Source: an uncultured bacterium
GTDB taxonomy: Bacteria; Verrucomicrobiota; Lentisphaeria; Victivallales; UBA1829
Direction of reading: 5' to 3'
DNA length: 54,098 nucleotides
Assembly (NCBI GenBank): GCA_949290385.1
Contig: CASERY010000063.1
Location: 1 to 54,098 of the forward strand
Part shown: positions 46,926-54,098 of the stretch, one piece after another
How the letters are laid out: every line of letters begins with the position of its first letter
Position numbering within the stretch: the stretch's first letter is position 1
The notes under the pieces: generated by a model
The model's database searches: none
What the model saw: only the letters and a program-made list of their open reading frames with translations
Told to the model about the DNA's origin: nothing
Translations under genes and position numbers: made by a program

Positions 46926-47933
46926 ATGACAAAAGAACCGCAGAAAAAGAAAATTCTGATTACAGGCGGAGCCGGATTTATTGGATCCAATCTGACGGAA
47001 TATTTTCTTGCCGAAGGATACAAAGTCACAGTGCTGGATAATTTTCTTACCGGATATCGTGAAAATTTGAAGCCGTTTATGGATCATCCGTGTTTTACCC
47101 TGATAGAAGGGGATATCCGGGATTTTGACTGTTGCCGCAATGCCGTGAAAGATGCTGAATATGTGCTGCATGAAGCGGCACTCGGATCTGTTCCGAGGTC
47201 GATGAAGAATCCACAGATGAGTCTTGAAATCAATGAAGGAGGATTCATCAATATGCTGGAAGCCGCCAGAGAGCAGAGGGTGCGGAGATTTATTTATGCG
47301 GCAAGTTCTTCGGTTTATGGAGATGACACCCATGCTTTCAAGCAGGAGGATTGTACCGGCAATGTACTCAGTCCTTATGCCCTCAGCAAGAAGCTCAATG
47401 AGATTACGGCATTCAACTACAGCCGGATTTTCGGGATTGAGACGATCGGTCTTCGTTATTTCAACGTTTTCGGACGCCGTCAGGATCCTGACGGTGCATA
47501 TGCCGCAGTCATTCCCAGATTTCTGCTTTCTCTTATTCACCATGAAGCCCCGACCATTTACGGTGATGGAAGCAGCAGTCGTGATTTTACCTATATAGAC
47601 AATGTCATTCAGGCGAATGAGAAGGCCATGCTGACAGAGAATCCGGAAGCTGTGAATACCGTTTATAATATTGCTTGCGGAGCGGAAACAACGCTGAATG
47701 AACTTTTTGCAGTTCTTCAGGAGAATCTTGCAGAAAAGGATTTGACTATAAGATCTGTTGCAGTACAGTATGGGCCTCCCCGGAAAGGGGATATTGCACA
47801 CAGTTTGGCAGATATCAGCCGTGCAGTCAAACTTCTGGGATATGTGCCGGAAATAGATGTTGCCGAGGGGCTGAAAAGAACGGTGGACTGGTATTGGAAT
47901 GAGTACGGTTGTGCAGAAGAGATAAAAGAATAA
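46926..47933 (+). CDS. UDP-N-acetylglucosamine (uronate) 4-epimerase, SDR family
   Basis: The 335-residue extended short-chain dehydrogenase has NAD motif GGAGFIGSNL, LHEAALGSVPRSM, AASSSVYGD, the catalytic Tyr-Lys pair in YALSKK, and RYFNVFGRRQDPDGAYAAVIP. The sequence is close to the WbpP/TviC group, which interconvert UDP-GlcNAc/GalNAc or their uronates. Together with the preceding dehydrogenase it would make UDP-GalNAcA as in Vi antigen and O-antigen pathways. The start is ATG 46926 with AGGGAG upstream. The stop is TAA. The polysaccharide it serves is not in the window. Confidence 0.9.
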   Translation: MTKEPQKKKILITGGAGFIGSNLTEYFLAEGYKVTVLDNFLTGYRENLKPFMDHPCFTLIEGDIRDFDCCRNAVKDAEYVLHEAALGSVPRSMKNPQMSLEINEGGFINMLEAAREQRVRRFIYAASSSVYGDDTHAFKQEDCTGNVLSPYALSKKLNEITAFNYSRIFGIETIGLRYFNVFGRRQDPDGAYAAVIPRFLLSLIHHEAPTIYGDGSSSRDFTYIDNVIQANEKAMLTENPEAVNTVYNIACGAETTLNELFAVLQENLAEKDLTIRSVAVQYGPPRKGDIAHSLADISRAVKLLGYVPEIDVAEGLKRTVDWYWNEYGCAEEIKE

Positions 47934-48424
47934 TGATGTCCTGCAATGTTGTCGTGAGATGGGGTGTGAAGGAAAATTTGCGCCCTGTAAATCGCTGAAT
48001 TCATTTTAATCTGTGCAGATAGTACCAGACGGGAGCAGGAGAGAATTGAATGCAAGCGGTGTTTTCATACAGATCTTCAAAGATTGCAGCAGATTGAGCG
48101 TTTTTTCCTCTGATATTTTTCCCTTCTGGGAAAAGATGATGCAAAAAGGTTTGGAAAAAGAAGAGTACGAGAAGGAAAGAACCTTTCCTTAAAAGGTTTT
48201 TCTTTCTCGCATTATAAGTCTCGTTTACAAAACCTGTCCTCCTTTGGCATAGGCTCTTATACAACTGTATAAAAATATTCTTATCTTTTCCCTTCTGGGA
48301 AAAGATGATGCAAAAAGGTTTGGAAAAGGAAGAGCGCGAGAAGGAAAGAACCTTTCCTCAAAAGGTTTTTCCTTCTCGCATTAATATTTTTCATTCTTTA
48401 TTTCTTCCCTCAAAAGGCAGTTAA
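47934..48424. other. Convergent intergenic region with duplicated hairpin
   Basis: Between the forward epimerase and the reverse Nif11 gene. It is dominated by the two 98-base hairpin copies listed separately. No gene seen. Confidence 0.5.
48117..48383. repeat. Tandem copies of a 98-base double-hairpin element
   Basis: Copies lie at 48117-48214 and 48286-48383 (period 169) with only a few substitutions. Each holds a short hairpin (TTTTCCC/GGGAAAA) and a long one in which GCGAGAAGGAAA pairs with the complementary end of TTTTTCCTTCTCGC, and inner GAACCTTT pairs with AAAAGGTTT. In the second copy the outer stem is perfect; the first contains a G-T wobble. They probably act as back-to-back terminators. 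Confidence 0.75.
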
Positions 48425-48676
48425 TCAAGACTTGCTGGAGGAAGAGTCCGTGGAAGTTGCACGGGCAGGTTTTTCAACTTCCCGTGCATTTTCATACATG
48501 ACCTGTATGAATTCTTCAAGGGTAAAAGGAAATCCTTCCCGTTGAGCCAGCAGGATAAAAGCATTGATAACTTCCTCCTGTCCGGCATATTGATGCTGTA
48601 AAAGCAAGGCTTCCTGCCGGATACGGGGATTGCGTTCCAAATGCAGATAAAATTCTTTTACATTGGCAATGCTCAT
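48425..48676 (-). CDS. Nif11-domain small protein, 83 aa
   Basis: The sequence fits the Nif11 family: N-terminal helix SIANVKEFYLHLERNPRIR, then AFILLAQREGFPFTLEEFIQVM. These domains occur in nitrogen-fixation-linked proteins and as leader regions of ribosomally made modified peptides. The last 18 residues are Ser/Thr/Lys-rich with no Gly-Gly cleavage site and no Cys, so a peptide-natural-product precursor is unlikely. No modification enzyme is nearby. ATG follows GGAG about 11 bases upstream. The stop is TGA. Confidence 0.7.
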   Translation of the reverse strand: MSIANVKEFYLHLERNPRIRQEALLLQHQYAGQEEVINAFILLAQREGFPFTLEEFIQVMYENAREVEKPARATSTDSSSSKS

Positions 48677-48791
48677 AAAACTGAAGCTCCTTTTCTTTGG
48701 AGAGATAGTGTACGGTGTCTCTCCTATTTTTCAAGAACAAAATGAGAAAAACGGAAGGATTTTCAAGTTTTTCATACGTCCATAGCTTCTT

Positions 48792-49976
48792 TCAGTCTAA
48801 TGAAGGGAAAAGCCCGTCGTTGTTTTGAAATCCCGCCTGAGGACTGCTGGCCTGTGGAACAGTTTTTGTGTCCGGAATCCCCAGAACATCCGCATTTTCA
48901 TTTCCCGATGGCTCGACGGGATCATTGGGAATTTCCGGCAGATTTTTCCAGGATACAAGCTGCGGATCAGAAGGATTGTAACTCCAAATGGGATTGGTCC
49001 ATTCGCCAGAAACAGCAGTTGAATCGGCATTTTCTGAATTGCTGTCCGAAGAGATCCCCTGAATATCTGTTTCAACTTTGCAGGGAATGAGCTTATCCGG
49101 AGCTGTCATTGGATTGCTGGTCCAGAGATCTGTCCACCAGGGCTGTTCGGCAACAGGTGCTGAAGCACTGCGGGGAACCGTGTGCATGGCCTCGTTCAGG
49201 AAAAATGCATGGGACGGCATTCCGGTGAATGCACCCGGTTGTGCCGGATGTATCTGGAACGGCAGGCTCCTGCCGACCCCCTCAACAGAGACGAAGTACC
49301 ATCCACATTCTGTAAGTTCTGAAATATCAAGGGCATAAAGATGTTCCTGCGGATATTCCATGGCAGATGGAGCATAAACTGATTCGGGATCCTGAATGAG
49401 AGTTGCTTTGCCCTGAAGGACTTTTCTGCCAGTTTTCTGGTTGTAGACGCTGAAAACAGGGGCTTCTGAAAATGCGAGGGAAAGTTTCGAGGAATCCTTC
49501 ACGAGAGATTCCGGCTGAATATCTGCAATTTTGAACTGTTCCGAAGCATGAGTAGTCAGAGAGCCCATCCATTTCCCCAGATAAACAACTTTGACCGGCG
49601 CATTGGCAATATAACCATATTTGCTTGTTTTAAAAGAGCTTGAAACAGATGACATGGAATCGAATACGAAATGTGCTGTTGCAACGGAAAAGATGGATTC
49701 GTAGCGGTAATCTTCATACCAGGGTTCCTCTTCCTCATCTTCATTCTCATCCTCATTTTCATCATCGACCCAGACCCAGCGCTTATCCTCATCTCCAAAC
49801 CATTCAGGGTCGAACTCGTAGGTGTCCAAAGGCACTGCAGCCGTAAGGATGTCGCCGTCTTTTAACTCCTGGTCGAGCTGGAAGAATAAGTCGGTCCTGT
49901 AGATGGGATACATCTCTGTTCCCCAGGGGCAGTAAGCGTCCACTGCCTGGCGGGCGGAAATCAATTCAGCATTCAC
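48792..49976 (-). CDS. Protein with GH9-type N-terminal Ig-like domain, GTG start; probable second part of a split gene
   Basis: The frame starts at GTG 49974-49976, overlapping the TGA of the upstream gene (GTGA), and ends in TGA (394 aa). Residues about 200-240 (LYALDISELTECGWYFVSVE, then GVGRSLPFQIHP) match the CelD_N Ig-like domain found before GH9 catalytic domains. No GH9 domain follows. An acidic insert (DDENEDENEDEEEEPWYEDY) lies near residue 71. It has no signal peptide although the domain belongs to exported enzymes, which suggests that the upstream gene supplies the N-terminus and that the two were, or still are, one protein joined by frameshifting. Confidence 0.65.
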   Translation of the reverse strand: MNAELISARQAVDAYCPWGTEMYPIYRTDLFFQLDQELKDGDILTAAVPLDTYEFDPEWFGDEDKRWVWVDDENEDENEDEEEEPWYEDYRYESIFSVATAHFVFDSMSSVSSSFKTSKYGYIANAPVKVVYLGKWMGSLTTHASEQFKIADIQPESLVKDSSKLSLAFSEAPVFSVYNQKTGRKVLQGKATLIQDPESVYAPSAMEYPQEHLYALDISELTECGWYFVSVEGVGRSLPFQIHPAQPGAFTGMPSHAFFLNEAMHTVPRSASAPVAEQPWWTDLWTSNPMTAPDKLIPCKVETDIQGISSDSNSENADSTAVSGEWTNPIWSYNPSDPQLVSWKNLPEIPNDPVEPSGNENADVLGIPDTKTVPQASSPQAGFQNNDGLFPSLD

Positions 49977-50884
49977 CTTTCCCCGTTTCTGGTGAAAACG
50001 ACAACATCTTGCTGGCAGAGATCCTGAAATTTTCCTTCTACACCGAAACTTACCTGGACAATGCCGCTGCCGACACTTTCAATGCCTCTGAAACCGTCAA
50101 TCTGCTCATTAAGACCTACGAAAAGACCCGTGAAAAAGTCATAGGCGTTCCAGGAGTCAAGGGATTTTCCGGAAGAGGATACTTTGAAAGTAATGGCATT
50201 TCTGCCACCTGTAAGGATTTGCCCTTCCCAGGGAAACAAGGCAAGGACATAGTGCGTATCGGGTTCCAGCGGTTTCTGAAGTTTCAGGGAAATATACTGA
50301 TATTCAAGCTCATAAGGTTCCCCTTCAGTCCAGTGGGGTGCGCAGTCGTCTACTACCGGCTGAGGCTTCGGCAGGAACAGAAATCCATCCGTCCTATCCA
50401 TGGGGATAGCCTCTGCAGCAGTCACTGGATAGTAGTCCTTGATGGTCCCGTCTGGATTCAGAGAATACAGTTTGTAATAATGGATATTGTCCGGATTCTG
50501 ATTGCAGCTGAGTCCTATCTAGATAAACAGATCATAATCGCCATAAGTCTCACCTTCGGGAATAATGGCAACTGCCTGGATCCCGTAAGATGCTCTGATT
50601 TCCAGGGAACGGAAGGGTTCAATCATCACCAGGTTGACGGATTCATCCGGGAAGTCTGCTGAAGTGTCATCGACCAGGGGAGGCATACCGAAAGAATCAT
50701 CCTGCGCAAATGCAGCAAAATGCCCCATGCCGCAGACCAGAAGAACCATGATTCCGATCCTGATTCCCTGGGAAAGAATCCTGTATGGCAAGTTGACCGC
50801 GGATGGCGCGAATGAAGTGAATGAAGTGAATGAAGTGAATGAAGAAGAAAGGCACACTCTTGGGAAAATCTTGAATAAACTCAT
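49973..50884 (-). CDS. Secreted protein N-terminal part with one in-frame UAG
   Basis: The 304-codon frame ends in TGA and has a TAG at 50519-50521 (codon 122; GDYDLFI, UAG, IGLSCNQNPDN). A long N-terminus contains a Phe-Thr-Ser tandem (SSFTSFTSFTSF, from repeated 9-base AATGAAGTG units at 50812-50840) before a hydrophobic segment (GIMVLLVCGMGHFAAFA) that looks like a signal peptide with an uncommonly long n-region. The true start may be the internal Met of this segment. Downstream strands (YELEYQYISLKLQKPLEPDT, THYVLALFPW) suggest Ig-like or beta-sandwich domains. Its stop overlaps the next gene's GTG after a GGGGAAAGG run, a plausible frameshift site. Confidence 0.65.
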
Positions 50885-51039
50885 AAAACACCATTTCCTT
50901 TCTGGATGGAGATTTAGATTTTTGCAGAGATCAATCTATTGAATCCGCAAATTATTTTATGAGTGCCCAGCTGTTTCTTAGACACTGAATATTTATTCAA
51001 ATTTCAGAAGGATCCCGGAATGAATGGAATTTTTTTCAT

Positions 51040-51783
51040 TTACTGCACTTTTTTTGCGGTAAGATTAAGCGTATTCCTGAGGACCCGGCAAAGATCCGGG
51101 TACCAGGGCGGCGCATCCGGACCGCTGAGAACAGGATCCGGTTTCACACGCAAATCCCGGGGGGCAGAAATGATTGTAACCCTTTTCAGATCATGAATTT
51201 TTTCAGCGGTATAAAAAAGTTCTTCAAGGGCTTTGTTTTCAAGCATTACATTAGCAGATTCATTCGGAAGCCTTCCATGAATGACAAACGTTCCTTCAAG
51301 TATTTTCTCCGGATTCCCTGCAGCAACAAGATTCTGCCTGTCGAAATCATTGGGGTAATCTGCTTCTATTGCAAGATAGCCGGCGCCTGCGTTCGGATCC
51401 AGGGCCTTCAGAGAATAAATGCCTTCAGGAATCCGCGGGTCTGTATCTGCGAGTCTGGTTCCCGGAGGACAGTCTGTATTGAGCATATCGTATTTCCCGA
51501 GCATTTTCCCGTCAGCCCAGAGCTCCACTTTGCGCTCTTCCTTGAGAATGACAATGACTGCACTCCAGGTATAGGGTTCCAGAAAATCTTTCAGCTCACT
51601 GCGTTTCGTTTCGAGTTTCTGACAGAAACTTTCCGGCGTGTCATAGGATTGGAGAATTCCAAGCTTTTTGGGAATGGAAGGGAAGAATGTCATCAGGCAA
51701 GCGGCAGAAACCAGCAGGAAAAGAACAACAGAAGTTACTGCAATCAAAATAGATTGAAATCTGAGTTTTCTTTCACTTTTCAT
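51040..51783 (-). CDS. L,D-transpeptidase (YkuD)-fold protein lacking the catalytic cysteine
   Basis: The product (247 aa) has one N-terminal membrane anchor (ILIAVTSVVLFLLVSAACLM). Residues about 70-200 have the YafK/YkuD pattern: VIVILKEERKVELWADGKML, GTRLADTDPRIPEGIYSL, DFDRQN and FVIHG. In active enzymes the next element is SxGCxP; here it reads ESANVML, so Gly and the nucleophilic Cys are replaced by Asn and Val. The fold may persist as a peptidoglycan-binding pseudoenzyme. ATG overlaps the uxaA stop (ATGA). The stop is TAA. Confidence 0.75.
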   Translation of the reverse strand: MKSERKLRFQSILIAVTSVVLFLLVSAACLMTFFPSIPKKLGILQSYDTPESFCQKLETKRSELKDFLEPYTWSAVIVILKEERKVELWADGKMLGKYDMLNTDCPPGTRLADTDPRIPEGIYSLKALDPNAGAGYLAIEADYPNDFDRQNLVAAGNPEKILEGTFVIHGRLPNESANVMLENKALEELFYTAEKIHDLKRVTIISAPRDLRVKPDPVLSGPDAPPWYPDLCRVLRNTLNLTAKKVQ

Positions 51784-53243
51784 AGAGTGACTCCATTTTT
51801 GAAAATGGCAATTTCCTGATATCCGTAAATTTCATTTTTTGCCTTTTGTCCGGAACAGATTCTGAGAACCAGGTCAAACAACTCATCGGCCAGTTCTTCG
51901 GGGGGAGTTCCTGCAAGAATTTTTCCGGCATCAAAATCAATCCAGGTATTTTTTTCCTGCTGAAGACGGGTGTTCGTGGAGATTTTCAGAGTCGGAACAA
52001 CTGTGCCGAAGGGAGTCCCCCGTCCGGTTGTAAACAGTATGAGCTGACAGCCTGCAGCCGCAAGGGCTGTTGCGGCCACCATGTCGTTGCCAGGCCCGGA
52101 AAGAAGATTCAAACCGGGACTGTTCTGAATGCGTTCCGCATAGTCGCAGACATTGACAACCCGGGAGAGTCCGCCTTTCTGGACACAGCCAAGAGATTTG
52201 TCTTCCAGTGTGGAGATGCCGCCGTCCTTGTTACCTGGGGATGGATTTTCATAGACCGTCTGCCCATGCCGGGTAAAATAGTCTTTGAAGTCCTGAACCA
52301 TGCGCACGCATTTGCGGAAGATGTTTTCATTTTCACAGCGGTTCATCAGAAGGGTTTCCGCCCCGAACATTTCAGGCACTTCTGTAAGCACAGTGGTGCC
52401 GCCCTGAGCGGTCAGCATGTCGGAGAAACGCCCCGTCAGAGGATTTGCCGTAATTCCGGAAAAGCCGTCGGATCCTCCGCATTTGAGCCCGACTTTCAGT
52501 TTGGATACAGGAATGTTTGTGCGTTTCTGCTTCAGAGCGTGTTCCCGGAGTTCGCAGATCAGCGTCCAGGCTTTCTGCATTTCATCGCCCGGATCCTGCG
52601 CCCGGAGAAAGCGGATATTCAGTCCGGAAAGATCCCCCAGGCGCTTCCGGAAAGATTCCAATGTATTGTTCTCACATCCCAGGGCAACAACCAGAACACC
52701 GCCGGCATTGGGATGGCGGCAGAAGTCTGCCAGAATCTGTGCAGTCTTTTCATGATCCTCGCCGAGCTGGGAACAGCCGTAGGGATGGGTCAGGGCAAGA
52801 GCCTGCATGGTATCGTCATGGAACTCCCTGTTGAAACGGAAGGCAAGAGACCGGGCAAGCTGATTGATGCAGCCGACCGTCGGAATGATCCAGATGTCAT
52901 TGCGAATGCCTGCATTGCCGTCCGGCCGGAGATATCCGGAGAAGGTATCACCCTGTCTGGTGGAAGATGGACAGGCCGGGGCTTGTTCCGGATGGTATTC
53001 GTATGCACCATTTTCATTCAGGCGTGTTTTTAAATTGTGGGTATGAACGTGCCCGCCTTCAGGAATGTCCTGTGTAGCGATTCCGATGGGCATTCCGTAT
53101 TTGATGACATTTTCGCCTTTACAGATGGGCCGGAGCGCAAATTTGTGGCCCTGAAGAGGACCGTCCAAGGCTACAGCCACATTATCCAGAGGATGAATTT
53201 GAAAGAGTTTGTGATGAGTGGAATTCATCGAAGAAGACTCCAT
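51780..53243 (-). CDS. uxaA: Altronate dehydratase
   Basis: The 487-residue iron-dependent enzyme converts D-altronate to 2-keto-3-deoxygluconate in galacturonate catabolism. An N-terminal SAF domain (residues 1-90; NVAVALDGPLQGHKFALRPI) precedes the dehydratase core with GYLRPDGNAGIRNDIWIIPTV, HPYGCSQLGEDHEKT, LGCENN, KCGGSDGFSGITANP, and FTTGRGTPFGTVVPTLKIST. Full family length. It follows uxaB with an overlap and the pair is a classical hexuronate module, so pectin-type uronates are likely substrates. The stop is TGA. No in-frame TAG. Confidence 0.94.
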   Translation of the reverse strand: MESSSMNSTHHKLFQIHPLDNVAVALDGPLQGHKFALRPICKGENVIKYGMPIGIATQDIPEGGHVHTHNLKTRLNENGAYEYHPEQAPACPSSTRQGDTFSGYLRPDGNAGIRNDIWIIPTVGCINQLARSLAFRFNREFHDDTMQALALTHPYGCSQLGEDHEKTAQILADFCRHPNAGGVLVVALGCENNTLESFRKRLGDLSGLNIRFLRAQDPGDEMQKAWTLICELREHALKQKRTNIPVSKLKVGLKCGGSDGFSGITANPLTGRFSDMLTAQGGTTVLTEVPEMFGAETLLMNRCENENIFRKCVRMVQDFKDYFTRHGQTVYENPSPGNKDGGISTLEDKSLGCVQKGGLSRVVNVCDYAERIQNSPGLNLLSGPGNDMVAATALAAAGCQLILFTTGRGTPFGTVVPTLKISTNTRLQQEKNTWIDFDAGKILAGTPPEELADELFDLVLRICSGQKAKNEIYGYQEIAIFKNGVTL

Positions 53244-54098
53244 GCAGACGCACGAATGCCGTCTGTCTTGATCTGTTTAAGGTTTTCAGAAACCTGCCGG
53301 GTCATACCTGGAATCTGGTTCAGATCCATATCCCAGAACTCCTTCTTTGCCAGAACACTTTCAGCAATTTTTCCCGGATCTCCGCTGAACTGCTGAAACA
53401 CCTCTTCAAAAAAGCGCACAATTTCAGGTGAATCCGAGACAGGATAAGCATTGACTCTGTTGATGCCGGTTCCATTTTTATTTTCATAGAATGCAATGAG
53501 CGCCGCCATGGAAAAGGTCAAAAGTTTCGGCAGAACTCCGTTCATCCGCACATAGTCCAGAAGCGACGGAAGAACACGCACTTTCCATTTGGATACGGAA
53601 TTCAGCGAAATGGAAAGCAGCCGGTGCATGGCAAACGGATTGGCAAAGCGTTCCAGAACCGCTTCTGCAAAAGCCTGTTTTTCTGGATCGGGAAGAGGTA
53701 CTGTAGGAAAGACTTCCTTGAAAAGAACCTGCTTCAGATATTTTCCAAACAGTTCATCTCGAACCATTTCATCCACGTAGTCAAAGCCGGCCAGATAAGC
53801 CGCCAGAACACTGGCAGTATGGGCACCATTCAGAAAACGGACTTTGCGCGTTCTGTAAGGGGTCTGGTCCTGAACAAAGACCACATTGAGTCCCGCTTCA
53901 CGGAAGGGCAGTTCCTTTTCAATGGATTGAGGTCCTTCAATAACAAAAAAGTGGAAGGGTTCGCCGCAGTCCAGCAGATCATCCCGGTAGGAGAGCTTCT
54001 GCCAGATGTGCTCCGCTTCGCCCCGGGGAAAACCTGCTACAATGCGGTCCACAAGTGTACAGCAGAAAATACATTCCTTTTCAACATATTGAACAAAT
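53225..54098 (-). CDS. uxaB: Tagaturonate reductase (mannitol dehydrogenase family), N-terminus beyond window
   Basis: The frame is open to the right edge, so the NAD-binding N-terminus is missing and 290 residues are visible. CTLVDRIVAGFPRGEAEHIW, FVIEGPQ, the segment around VRFLNGAHTASVLAAYLAG (catalytic His in NGAHT), and FANPFAMHRLLSISLNSVSKWKVR with its catalytic Lys are typical of UxaB. It reduces D-tagaturonate to D-altronate, the substrate of the downstream altronate dehydratase, which overlaps its stop. The stop is TGA. Confidence 0.92.
   Translation of the reverse strand, partial: FVQYVEKECIFCCTLVDRIVAGFPRGEAEHIWQKLSYRDDLLDCGEPFHFFVIEGPQSIEKELPFREAGLNVVFVQDQTPYRTRKVRFLNGAHTASVLAAYLAGFDYVDEMVRDELFGKYLKQVLFKEVFPTVPLPDPEKQAFAEAVLERFANPFAMHRLLSISLNSVSKWKVRVLPSLLDYVRMNGVLPKLLTFSMAALIAFYENKNGTGINRVNAYPVSDSPEIVRFFEEVFQQFSGDPGKIAESVLAKKEFWDMDLNQIPGMTRQVSENLKQIKTDGIRASAWSLLR

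Noticed and set aside
3750-50521. Pyrrolysine as the UAG amino acid
   Set aside because: UAGs are in many unrelated housekeeping and secreted proteins at non-catalytic positions, unlike the methylamine methyltransferases where pyrrolysine is used. No pyl gene or methylamine gene is in the window. It is not formally excluded.
51846-53033. 395-codon forward frame opposite uxaA, and similar long antisense frames (3159-3929, 5746-6783, 15734-16822, 40997-41902, 46719-47801)
   Set aside because: Each is exactly antiparallel to a well-conserved gene and has no recognisable motif or ribosome binding site. They arise from codon bias of the real strand.
1-54098. Phage or prophage origin, since amber recoding is common in phages
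   Set aside because: No structural, replication or integrase genes are seen; the content is biosynthetic and catabolic operons plus tRNAs.

Overview
The window (about 50% GC, 54 kb) is a chromosomal segment of a bacterium that appears to read UAG as a sense codon. In 12 genes the only interruptions are in-frame TAG triplets (22 in total), with no in-frame TAA, TGA or frameshift at those places. All 39 coding frames whose end is visible (38 protein genes and one leader peptide) stop with TGA (27) or TAA (12), and none with TAG. The interrupted genes include housekeeping functions (trpA, trpC, trpE, recJ) and domains split across the TAGs. Glutamine is the best-fitting amino acid (EAAL-x-RAQE in HlyD, F-x-KAF in RecJ, SAA-x-LETQ in the CBM9-like protein), but this is inference. 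No tRNA with a CUA anticodon and no release-factor gene lies in the window. Taxonomy is uncertain. GH123/DUF4091- and CBM9-like secreted proteins, a GH9-type Ig domain and a Nif11 protein would suit a carbohydrate-degrading, possibly gut-associated PVC-group bacterium (Lentisphaerota-like).

Layout. 1-3.4 kb: two unrecognised reverse-strand genes and an FAD/NAD oxidoreductase. 3.6-7.6 kb: a DUF6232-like membrane protein, a CYTH protein, beta-ketoacyl-ACP synthase and Dus. 8.5-12.9 kb: a two-gene secreted glycan-degradation operon with seven UAGs. 13.1-27 kb: one large reverse-strand aromatic amino acid supercluster, trpE-trpG-trpD-trpC-trpF-trpB-trpA-aroG, then an independently promoted and attenuated aroF-pheA, then aroB-(tyrA::aroK)-aroC. 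27.6-31 kb: a giant M16 zinc protease. 31.6-33.1 kb: a zinc-ribbon protein and a secreted metallo-beta-lactamase-fold protein. 33.5-36.3 kb: tRNA-Val, tRNA-Cys, a small lipoprotein, a CRISPR-like array and two identical tRNA-Leu genes. 36.4-38.9 kb: recJ and a lipoprotein. 40.1-43.3 kb: an ABC exporter and its HlyD-type adaptor. 44.4-47.9 kb: a NahK-like sugar kinase with UDP-HexNAc dehydrogenase and epimerase (activated sugar supply for a surface polysaccharide). 48.4-54.1 kb, reverse: Nif11 protein, a split secreted Ig-domain protein, a degenerate L,D-transpeptidase, and uxaA-uxaB for hexuronate catabolism.

The supercluster works as a unit. DAHP synthases of two classes feed AroB, AroK and AroC to chorismate, which PheA, TyrA and the Trp enzymes then divide. 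A 33-residue leader peptide packed with Phe and Tyr, a segment complementary to the left terminator arm, and a terminator form a classical attenuator in front of aroF-pheA. The repressing signal is therefore charged tRNA-Phe/Tyr.

The intergenic regions repeatedly hold two (once four) copies of a roughly 30-bp repeat at a 65-69 bp period, with a different repeat sequence at almost every locus. This is CRISPR-like geometry without cas genes in the window.
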